In this document: positions 45,857-56,500 of the stretch, one piece after another
Position numbering within the stretch: position 1 is the first letter of the stretch
Layout of the letters: each line of letters begins with the position of its first letter
Assembly: GCF_040712315.1 (NCBI RefSeq)
Contig: NC_134017.1
Location: 10,198,001-10,262,000 of the forward strand
DNA from: Castanea sativa
Taxonomy: Eukaryota; Streptophyta; Magnoliopsida; Fagales; Fagaceae
Reading direction: 5' to 3'
Length of the DNA: 64,000 nt
Position numbers and translations under genes: made by a program
The notes under the pieces: generated by a model
Told to the model about the DNA's origin: nothing
The model's input: the letters and a program-made list of their open reading frames with translations, nothing else
Database searches by the model: none

Positions 45857-46450
45857 TTAGCATCGGAAGGTGTCGGCCAAATCCGTCATGTGCGAAGGTC
45901 TTGTCTTACTCTTCACCACCATATCATCCACGTATACTTCTATGGTTTTCCCCAATTGCTGTTCAAATATTCGGGTCATCATTCTTTGGTAAGTAGCCCC
46001 GGCATTTTTTAACCCAAATGGCATGACCTTATAATGATAGTTCCTTGGAGTAATGAAAGGGTCTTTCTCCCGATCTTCTAACGCCAAGGAATTTGGTGGT
46101 AACCCCGGAAGGCGTCCAAAAAACTCATCCGAGGATGTCCAACAAGTAGCATCTACCAACCGATCAATCCGTGGCATTGGAAACGAATCTTTAGGACAGC
46201 CTTGTTCGATCTATAAAGTCCACACATACTCGCCACTTGCCGTTCTTTTTCTTAACAACAACAAGATGAGCCAACCATTCGGGTAGAAAACTTCTTTGAT
46301 AGCCCCCGCCCTTTTTAATTTAAGAACCTCTTCCTTCAATGTACCCTCGAATGTTCTCGAGAAGATCGCCGAGGTGGCCGCCTCCTCGAACAATGGCAAG
46401 GATTGACGTTCAAACGATGACAAATGAAGTTCGCATCTACGCCCCGAGCC
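45857..46450 (-). pseudogene. Tat reverse transcriptase core, broken
   Basis: The minus strand shows YHYKVMPFGLKNAGATYQRM and [12 protein letters not shown], so the YVDD active-site motif is present. Upstream pieces (VLKLKRAGAIKEVFYPNGW, then a frame change) and a stretch of out-of-frame sequence show several disruptions between 46180 and 46300. Confidence 0.8.
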
Positions 46451-46927
46451 TCATAAATGGGTCCCACGCAAAGACATCTAAATTATCCTTCGAAATTTCA
46501 ACAACTCCATCTTCTCTTGGTGTGGCAAACGTATGCCAACTTGGAAGAACCTCTCTCGGATCATCCGTTATTACAAATTTCTCTAACTCCTCACAAACAA
46601 ACCCCTCATCTTCGTCCATCGCTCTGTGTGCCTCCGAGCCGTTAATTGCTATGACTCCCGGATGGGCAAGGTTGATGACTCAATTTCCCGATCGACGAAG
46701 CACCGCAAATCGATGCATTGCCTAGCCACTAACCGGCTGCCGAGGATTTCCTCAACATGCTCCCCCGAGGGGAATTTCACCTTAACATGTAAGGTAGAAG
46801 AGCCTCCCCAAAGCGTGCGCCCATGGCCTCGGCGAGGATGGCCGTATATGGAGAGTACGCGTCAACCACAATGAAATCTACCTCAACCGTTTCATGCGGG
46901 ATTGAACGGTAAACGGATTCGTCCCTT

Positions 46928-47194
46928 CTAAGACAACGCCCTTCCTTCGAAGCTTATAAGTGGGGAATCGTAAGGAGTTAGATCTTCCAACTCCAACCTC
47001 GGCCCCTTTAAATAGATCGTGTACATGATATCCGCACCGCCGCCCCGATCTATCATCACCCTTCTCACATCATAATTCCTTATCCCGAGGGTAACTACAA
47101 GAGCATCGTCACGGGGCCGGATAGTCCCTACTTTATCCTCCTGAAAAACCCAAGACAGGTAAAGTGCTCCTAATCTCTTCGGCTCGCTACCCAC
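46928..47194 (-). pseudogene. Tat aspartic-protease-like region, altered active site
   Basis: The minus strand reads DALVVTLGIRNYDVRRVMID followed by RGGGADIMY, then LTPYDSPLISFEG. The layout matches the retropepsin of such elements, but the active-site triplet is Asp-Arg-Gly rather than Asp-(Thr/Ser/Gln)-Gly. Frames on either side are interrupted. Confidence 0.6.
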
Positions 47195-47566
47195 ATCCTC
47201 GGCCCTCGCGGATGGGAAACCGCCATAACCCTAGTGCGGACCCGAGCCGGTCCTACCAAAATCCGAAGATAACATTAATTGTTCCCAATGCTAGCCGAGA
47301 TGAACCGTTCCTCCGGTTGCTCGAACCAACTTGACCGACCCGCCCAGCCGGGCCGACACAAGTGCGTCGCTTAACTTTCCCTCACCGACGAGTCGCTCAG
47401 ATGGTTCCACAGGGTCCGACGCTTCTCGCAGCGTGGCCCACATCCCGATGGTACCGACAGAAAAGGTTTTGATTTCTTCTCGCAGGTCCCCCGCCATCTT
47501 GCCGGGCCATCTCGAAGAAGGGCTCTTTACGAACTTTTTCTAATAATCGATGCACTAGTTCTCGAA

Positions 47567-48250
47567 TCACGCATTTACACCCCGAGGTGCCGCCGAGCCG
47601 GATCGTCCGAAGTAATCCCTCCTCGACTTATTGTTATGATATCCGTCCGACCCGAAATCCCTTCTCCCCCGCGGGATAACCTTCTCCTTTCCTTTCCCCG
47701 CCGTCGGCCGGTCTTCCTCTACCCTTTTATATTCATCAATACGATCCATAAGACGGCGTACGCTCGCGGACGGGCTTTTTTCGTCAAAGACTTTCTTAGG
47801 TCATGATCCGTAGGAAGACCCACCTTAAAGGTATTAAGCGCCACCTCATCAAAGTCGCCGTCTATTTCATTAAACATCTCCCCAAGATCGGCCGAGTATG
47901 CTTTCGTTGTCTCCCCTTCCTTCATGACCATGGATAGCAACGAGTCCAATGGCCGAGGGACTCTACTACACGTAATGAACCGCGAAGCAAATGCCCTAGT
48001 TAGCTCCCCAAAGGAGCCTACGGATCCCGATTCTGAGGCCGTTAAACCATCTCATAGCCACAGTCCCAAGTTGGAGGGGAAAACTTTACACATCGTAGTC
48101 TCGTTGTGAGAGTGCACTCGCCATCCTTTGGTTGAAGTGACTCACGTGCTCCACCGGATCAGTCCGGCCATTATAGATGGTAAAGGCGGGCCGGGTGAAC
48201 CCTCCCGGGAAGCCTCCTCTCAATCCTCCGTGAAAACGGAGATTTAGAGA
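47567..48250 (-). pseudogene. Tat gag region, broken
   Basis: The minus strand has SLLSMVMKEGETTKAYSADL and NTFKVGLPTDHDLRKSLTKK, characteristic of the retrotransposon gag capsid. A basic RGRRDFGSDGYHNNKSRRD region follows. No zinc knuckle was found. Multiple frame changes through 47200-48500. Confidence 0.65.
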
Positions 48251-48689
48251 GTTGGTGCAACGCCCTACTCATGGTATCGTTGCCCAAGCCCCTAGAACGA
48301 AGCTTCTTACGCCCGCGGGGTTGGCCGGGTCGTCCTCCTCACCGCAGGATGTTGCGCCGGGGTGGGGGAACATGACCTTGAAGCGTACCCAAGTCCCCTA
48401 TCCTTCTCTCGAGGAAGAACTAGACGAGGACGGGGAAACCTTACGTTTAGCACGGCGTAACTTCCTCTTCAAACGATTGATTTCCTTCTCGCATGGATTT
48501 AGAACCCTCATCGTGGGCGTGCTACCCCATCCACGAGTATGGCTAGCCCCCGGGTATTCCGTATGGACGCTTCCCTCACGATCCTTACGATGTTCAAGAC
48601 GTTCGAAATGATCTTCCGGTTGTGATCCTTGTGACTCGCATGGTGAGAGCCTAAGCTCGCCATAATATCCCTACCTCTTCTAGACTAGA

Positions 48690-48710
48690 TCCCCACTGTG
48701 ACGGCGCCAA
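48690..48710 (-). other. Primer-binding site of the Tat element
   Basis: One base inside the 5' LTR the minus strand reads TTGGCGCCGTCACAGTGGGG. TGGCGCCG-type sites complementary to a tRNA 3' end are common in this lineage. The exact tRNA was not determined. Confidence 0.75.
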
Positions 48711-48711
48711 T

Positions 48712-49463
48712 TGTAAGTGCACAATTGCACCCGGACCCAAGAACAAGTTATGGGCTCAGCTCCAATGAGCCTTAAACAATACGAATTTGTAGAAAGTGTG
48801 GGCTTTAAACCTAGGTTAGAAGTGTGCGTGGGGATTAAATGACAAACTAAAGATTGCCGCACTGGAAACAACAAGGAATAATGTAAGTAGGCCTCTCGAT
48901 GTAAGCCGAGAGCTGTTCTTATATTATATCTCTCTCTTTGTCTTTTTTCTTTTTAGGTTACAAAAAGTTCCGTCCCCTTTCTGTTCTTTGTCTCTTCTTA
49001 AATACTCCTCTTTTTAATACTTTATACACGTGTTGCCCCAACTCCTCCCTTAGCCTAGATATTTCTTTTCTTAGTGCCTTTGAACAAGAAACTTAGAAGT
49101 TTCCCTTCCACTGCTCAAGTGTCACTTCCCCATTAATGCGGCCAGGATGGTAGAGGCCAGGTCTTTAATGTGGAGGTAGCAGCCTTTACCTTTGACATTT
49201 TTCCCACATCGTTGTTTCTAGGACATTCAAGGGTTCACAACCTTTAACCATAGGACTTGACCGTGTCATTCCCTAACCTATACCATGAAGTCCCGGTTCT
49301 CTCGGTGTCAAGCACGAGGAAAAGCATCCTCGGCTGGATCTTCGGATCCTCGGCTTATGGGCCGACCCGTAATACTAACAGGCCCTAAACCCAAGAGCAG
49401 GTCGGCCTTCCTTAGCATGACCCATCGGCCCATATTCTCATCAAGGTATCCTTACTCCCCACA
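48712..49463 (-). repeat. Tat element 5' LTR
   Basis: Partner of 38203-38952. It carries several small indels relative to that copy (for example CCTCTCGATG for CCTCCTCGGATG at about 48891). The promoter and poly(A) sites for the minus-strand transcript would lie here; none was assigned. Confidence 0.93.
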
Positions 49464-49465
49464 CT

Positions 49466-49476
49466 TATAATTTCTT
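49466..49476. mobile_element. MITE split by the Tat element (right end)
   Basis: TATAATTTCTT is the inverse of the MITE left end AAGAAATTATA at 38010. AAAATGAG follows at 49477-49484. Confidence 0.75.
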
Positions 49477-49484
49477 AAAATGAG

Positions 49485-50511
49485 GATAGTGATTTCTTTT
49501 TGGAAATCGAGCGGATGATTTCAATTCTATAATATTAGAATTTAGAGGTGATATGCAATATGTTCCATTTAAACAAAGATTAGAAGTAAGATTAAAGTCT
49601 AAACTTTGGCGAGGTTTACAGGCCATGATATGTTCTATCTAATCTTTGTTTTAATTTCAAAAAAGATGTACAGTCTAAATACTAAACCCACATTAGGGGA
49701 TGGTGATTTATTTTTATTTTTATTTTTAAAAAGTTAAGTTGATGGTTTCAATTCTATGATATTGGATGATATGCATAGTTTATCTAAACAAATAGTAGAA
49801 CAAAGATTAAAGAGTCCATTTGGTTGGAGTGAAAACAAGAGGGATGGAGAATGGGAGAGAAAATTGTTTTAATTAATAACAAGTTAAAATTTCATTAGTT
49901 TGAGCTTTAAGACAAGGATATAAAAAAAATACATGTGATAATTCTACAATCAAATAATGATTTTTAGATAATTTTATATCTCATAAAATTAGATGATTAA
50001 TGGAAATATAAAATGCCTAATTATTCTTTAAGTTGCTCTATGGACATAATAAATTTGTCATAATCCTTTCATAATAGTTAGCTGTCGGTCCTGGTAGGTC
50101 AAAATAAAATAACATAAAAAATATTATATTAAAACTAACTCACTTTAATTGAAAATAAGGGTGTTGTGACATTTTAATATGTCCCTAGATATTTCTTTTC
50201 ATTTTAATACATTGAGTTCTTTTACGGCACAACAAAAAATTTTACAAAATTTTTTCAAGGTGTAAAAATAAAATAAAATTATGCTATGAAAATGCGATTT
50301 TTTCTTTTTGGTAGAAAAGATGTGAAATTTTATTGTACCTTTCTAAACCTCTTTATTTTTATTTTTTTTAGGAAACTCCTAAACTTTCTCCATACCCTCT
50401 TATCCTTTCCTTTATCCAAACGATTGTAAACTCAACTTAGTTTGCCAGCTTTGTCACAACCGCCAACCGTTGGAAGTTGGAACTCACAGACCAAAAGTAA
50501 AAGTGGTGGTC
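49485..50511. other. Intergenic DNA and GLYR2 upstream region
   Basis: AT-rich. Two related blocks (ATGATTTCAATTCTATAATA at about 49514 and ATGGTTTCAATTCTATGATA at about 49741) suggest a diverged duplication. The promoter of the next gene must lie near 50400; no motif was assigned. Confidence 0.4.
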
Positions 50512-53500
50512 ATGAGCTGCTTGGTCAAGAGCAATTACAGTCACCAATTATCTTCAACAGCCATGGCCATGTGCTCAAGCTTTTGCCCTCAGATTCCAAA
50601 CCAGTTAAGAGCAAGACCCATTTGCCCTTTCCCCACAAAACCACAATTTACTCTATCTGTCAAAGCTTTCTCTTCTGAGACATCCAATGCTTCATCTAAA
50701 GGTATTTTCTTTATCTATCTTCATGCTTCTTTGATGGGTATTCTCATTTTTCTCTTAAATTTTTGTCTCTCCCTGGAGCTAATAGAACAATAGGTTTGGA
50801 TTTCGGATAAAATAGAATGGTGAAAGAGAATACATGTGGCGAATACTGATTAATTTGATGAGGAGACATAGCTGGTTATTGTTGTTGTTTTGAGTTGTAA
50901 CAACCAAAATGCCTAAATGTTGCTATGATTGTGATATGAAGAAGCTGTTTTTACTTTGGTAGTTAAAAATGAATGACATGAATAAGGTGGTTGGAGAGGA
51001 AGCGAGATAAGAATTTCAGTGTCTAATTTGGTTCTGTTTTGTCTTTAATGAAGTCTAGAAAAATCTTTTCAAGTTACTTAATTAAGGAGACGGTTGAATT
51101 ATCTATGCACAAAACACTATTAAGAAATGAACGATTACAATTGATTACAGTTGTAATGCATTATGCTCAGCAATAGTGGATGTAGTCATGTAGTGTGATG
51201 ATCTTGTAGATAGTTGTGGGCATAGTGGTGAGGCAATGGTAATTACAAGTTAGCGAGGTGGCAGTTACATTGCTATTGTTGATGAAATATATGGAAAATC
51301 TTTCACTTTTTTGTTCATTTTATTTGAAAAAAGAAGCTTATCAAATGCAATGTTCTGTGTCATTCATGCTTTCTTTGTAGCATGGTGCTTTGATCTAGAC
51401 CCCATTTAGTTTAATTAGACGTCATCTTCCTTGTTCATGGTTTGTAATGGCCACTACATGTGGTGCTATCTCACTTATCCAATTATGATCATCAATTTGC
51501 AGCAGATGGATTGTCAGCCCGGATTGGCTTTCTAGGTCTGGGAATAATGGGTTCTCCAATGGCACAAAACCTTATAAAAGCTGGGTATGATTAAAAATTT
51601 TCCTAATTATTAGAGAGAAGCAGCTGTGCAGCACATGAGACCATTTTTATTTTACTTTATTTCTTATGATTGAATTCATTGAAATATTTATTACGTTAAA
51701 AAAATAGGGACAAAACCTTTTTGAATTGAATTATATCCTAATAATTTTCTAGGAAATTTTTTGTGACTATAAATATTAATAGGGTGAAATGGTTATCCAT
51801 TAATATGAGATACATTGATCTCAATATTTATTCTCTGGATTTTAATCCACTTATTGGCGTGTTACAGGTGTGATGTGACTGTTTGGAATAGGACCAAGAT
51901 CAAATGTGATCCCCTTATCAGCTTAGGTGCAAAGTAAGTAGGTGTTAGGCTTCCAAATTAATTTTCCTTGCATTTCCACATTATTTTGCAATACCCTCAG
52001 CATTGATGATCCAAATGTTGACATAATTTGGATTATATTCTTAAGGCTTTCAGCTTTCACCATGACACACTATTGGTCTGCCAAAGGACTGGGTTATACC
52101 CATTACGTGAATTGTTGGCAGGTCCAATGGCTCAGCCCTCCAAAGTCTGTATTCGCCAATGGGAATATTGGCTTTCACCTAATGGGGCTGGAACATTGTT
52201 GTTTATCCATGAACCTGGGGCTTTGTGTACTGTAGTAATTACCTCTATATGCTAAAGTCAAAGAAACAGACAAATCCACAGCGGGTAGAAATTTCATCCA
52301 TCTTATAGTTTGTACACGTGTAAATCTTGACATGCTCAATATTTGAACACTATCTATGAAAAGGAGCTTTTGAGGGTGCATCATATGTATTCTATAGTAG
52401 TGAATTGATTCATGAAGATGCTTGTCTGGCTTGTCACTTTATCTACTGGGAACTAGTTTCTCATTGAATTTTTGCTGGTGCTTTCTTCTGTAGCTTCATT
52501 AAGCCCATAGTGAGAGGCTCCAATATGGGAAATATTTGTTATCATGGTAGTTGTTCTTCTATGCAGATATAAATCCTCCCCTCAGGAAGTAGCTGCTTCT
52601 TGTGATGTCACATTTGCTATGCTAGCTAATCCTGAAAGTGCAGTGCGTATGTTTCATTTAGATTTTATCTTTTTTACACAGCTATCCTAGTATAGCAACT
52701 TATTGCTTCTGTTTTTCAGTTGGAGGTTGCTTGTGGGGAGCACGGGGCTGCAAGTGGAATGAGCTCAGGCAAAGGGTACTACTACTACTACCTCTTTGTG
52801 TTCCCTCCTACTACTACTACTACCACTTTGTGTTCCCTTATGGTAATATGTTTTCAAACCATGATATATCAGTCATTGCTTTTAAAACTGTTGGTGCGGA
52901 CACGAGATATAGGCCCCCAATTATACACATGTATGGGAGGAAGAGCAAAAAGAAGATGGCCCAACCTGTGGCCTTATGGATGGAGCCTATTAGTTATTGG
53001 GCTTGAGATTAAGCAAGCCCGAACATTTAATAATTAGGGTTTTGTGCTGTTAGGGTTTTGTGTTGTTAGCTATTTAAACATTTTTTTGATTATTGTAACA
53101 CAGCTTTGGAGAAATATAAAAAACACGTTTGTTTTCTTTTACACTGGTGCCGACTCCAGTTGCCCTTAGGTGCTGACTCCTAGGGTTTATCCTATCAATT
53201 TTCTGTCCTATTACACTATTGTGGTTGTCCTACGTCAGTTTTGGTATCAGAGCAGACTTTCGGTCCATTCAACACAACCGTAGACAACCACGTTAAAGTA
53301 AAACCATCAAAAACAAAAGAGCAAGCCAACAATGACAGTACCTTTCAAGTTTTTGCCCCATGAGATTTTAAACAAGCCCAAGCCAGCCCCTGCAATCTGT
53401 GTATTCCCCGAAGCCCCACATGAGTTTCTCACCCCCAAACCAACAGAGAAGCCAACGGCGCCTCCCAAGCCGGTGACCACCATTCGTGCCCGCCTCTGAT

Positions 53501-56500
53501 CTCAACACCCACAAAATCAACAAAAAAAAAAAAAAAAAAAAGAAGAAGCAGAGACCCACGGACCCAGCCGCCAGCCGCCGCGAAACCCAGCGCTTCACCA
53601 ACCGCCGCGAAGCCCAGCCGTCATCACTGCTGAGGACTTCGACCACCGCCGATGCCAAGGCCAAGACGAGCAGCCTCCAGTTCCGCCGACAACTCCGGCG
53701 ATTCCAGCCGCTGCCTCCGTCGATGGCTCCACCGTTTCTTTTTCTTTCCCTTTTAGTTCCTTTTTTGTTTCTAGCAGCTTCCTTAGTTCAATGTTTATGT
53801 TTGGGAGTTGGGTTAGCAGACTCTTGATTTAAGCTACAGTTATTTTATTGTATTTCAAAAAAAAAAAAAAAAAAGACACTGTTGCTGTGACAGCCCATTG
53901 CTTGTATTGGGCTTTAATTGTTCTCACAGGTTCCTCAGTCCAAGTCAATTCGTTACTTGAAGAGCAGACCGTGGCTACCTAATGCAATACGTGGAGCCAC
54001 TGACTAGGGTACAATTCTGACTCCATTTTTTTTTTTTTGTGGATTCAATTTTATCTCATTAAAAAAATATTATCTTTATGTTTTTTATGTGCATATCCCA
54101 CCATACTCCATTATCCTATCCAATTTGTGCTCAAATAAATCGTTTTACTGTTTGTGTCCTCTTTTAGTACCCACTCTAAAATTCCAAAAAAAAACCAATT
54201 TCTTTGAAATATCTGATTCTTATTATTAATTGTGGAGCTTCTTGGAATTTGACGTTTATTTGGGCTATCTTTTAATATTGTGAACATTGTCACTATTTGT
54301 CTGCAATTCCTTCCTTTGATTCATCGATCTAGTCTCTACATGCACTCTTGTTTGACCTTTAATTTTACATTGAGAATTGATTACTTGAATTTTTGGGAAT
54401 CTCAACTGCATTCATAAATACTGTGTTGCATGCATCTACGTAGTTGTCGCGTCATGTCAAACCCTGAACTTCAATCCACTTCCGAATCTAGGCCCTCTTT
54501 AGAGCAAACCATAGGAGATCTAGCTAAGAGTGTCCGTGATTTGCTGGATAGGGTAGAGTGAATTGAAACATCTCAAAGAGAGACCACTAACCATGAAGGA
54601 GATAACATGCATGGGCAAAATAACAATGGTCACTTTAATAGGGCTCCACACTTTGAACATGATCACTATAATCACTATGGTCCTAGAGATTATGATGATA
54701 GGATGTCTAAGGAAAGGATAGAAGCACCCACCTTTGATGGCTGCCTAGACCCATGGGTTTTTACTGATTGGTTACGTCAAATGGAGAAATTCTTTGACTA
54801 TTACCATTGGGCTGAGAATAGGAAAGTGAGGTATGCTAGGATGAAGTTAATTGGGAGAGCTAATCTTTTCTGGGAGGACCTTGAGGAAACCCTTAGGCGA
54901 CGACGTGAGCCCCCCATTATTGATTGGATGGAGATGAAGGACGCCCTCTCGAGGAATTATCTTCCTCCAACTTATAGGAGCTCCCTCCTTGAGGAATGGG
55001 ATCGCCTAAGACAAGGCACTGCTCCTGTGACCGAATACATAGAGAAATTCAAGGAATTCCAGAGGCGAATTCGAATCGTTGAGGAAGAGGTTGTCACACT
55101 CAATAGGTTCAAGAAAGGTTTAATTGCTAACCTATTAGGCGAGATTATCACCCGAGGAGTCACCACCTTAAGAGAAGCCTATGACCTTGCTAGCAATTGT
55201 GAGTTAGCATCCAAATCTATCTTTTGGCGACGTTCTGAGCTTCGAAGCATTCCTCCCAACCCTCAACCTTTTGGTAGCAAACCTAAACTTGCCTTACCCC
55301 CTAAGGTCAACCCCAATAGCATCCCGAAACAAAAAGAGGACAAGGGAAAATGTGTGATCAATGAGCCCTCAAGATTAGGCTCTCGCCTCCAATGCTTCAA
55401 ATGCAATGGAATTGGAGATGTCGCAGCTAGATGTCCTTCTAGGACCCTTGTCATTCAAGAGGATGATGAAAAGGTAGAAAATGTTGAAGAGCTAGTGTAT
55501 GACCCAAATGCTGAAGAAGTCCAAAATGTTGAGGCCGAATGGGAAGATGATCCCAGCTATCTCACGTGCATTAGAGCCATCTCCCCTCAGGTTGATGATT
55601 CCAAGGCTGTTTTTGGTGTCCCTAGAGTGAATGTGGTAAAGTGTGCTTTGACAAAACAAAGAGAAACTGATGATTGGCGAAGAAGTGCCATCTTCTAGAC
55701 TTACACTAAGTGTGGAGATAAAACGTGCAAGGTTATTATAGATAGTGGGAGTTGCATTAATGCGGTGTCCTCTAACGTTGTTTCCCGCCTAGGCTTGAAA
55801 TTGATCCCACACCCTAACCCATATAAAGTTTCTTGGGTGGATACTTCCTCCATAGCCATAAAAGAAAGATGTGTTGTCCCACTTCAATTCCTCACCTACA
55901 AGGTAGAAATATGGTGTGACGTAATTCCCATGGATGTAGGGCATATTATCTTAGGTAGACCTTGGCTTTATGATTTGGATGTTACCCTTCATAGGCGATC
56001 CAATTCTTGTTCATTTATGTTTGGAGGCAAGAAGATTGTGCTTAATCCCTTGAAACCCAAGCCAATCGACATGAGCAAGAAGCCAAAAGTACCGAAGGCA
56101 AAAGGTCTGAACATCATAAGCCCAAAGGCATTTGAAAGGGTAGCAGTTTAGGAATCCATTGTGTTTGTCTTAGTTGCTAGGGAGCTTCATGGAGAGACCT
56201 GTGAGGAGCAACCTGAAGAAGTGAGATCCGTGCTCCAAGAATTTAAGGATGTTTTCCCTGAGGAACTCCCCCATCATTTACCACCCATGCGTGATATCCA
56301 ACACGCCATAGATTTTGTGCCCGGAGCGACCCTACCTAACTTGCCCCATTATAGGATGAGCCATGCAGAACATGCCAAGTTGCAAAGGCAAGTAGAAGAA
56401 CTACTGAGGAAGGGTTTTGTTTGTGAGAGCATGAGCCCTTGTGCAGTCCCTGCACTCTTTAACTTCAAAGAAAGATGGGACTTGGAGGATGTGTGTTGAT

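Larger units (their letters stand above)
38203..49463 (-). mobile_element. Tat-lineage Ty3/gypsy LTR retrotransposon, 11.3 kb
   Basis: Two LTRs of 750 and 752 bp with TG...CA ends are flanked by a perfect 5-bp duplication CTTAT (38198-38202, 49464-49468). The primer-binding site, gag, protease, RT, RNase H, second RNase H and integrase are all read on the minus strand, so its 5' LTR is at the high-coordinate end. A dual RNase H, a long 3' region with an antisense ORF and tandem repeats place it in the Tat lineage. The gag-to-RT part has many frameshifts and stops; the 3' half of pol is nearly open. It is probably non-autonomous now. Confidence 0.92.

Noticed and set aside
52720..52775. Frameshift in GLYR2 exon 5
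   Set aside because: Using the GTGCGT donor at 52643 restores both frame and family length, so no mutation is needed.
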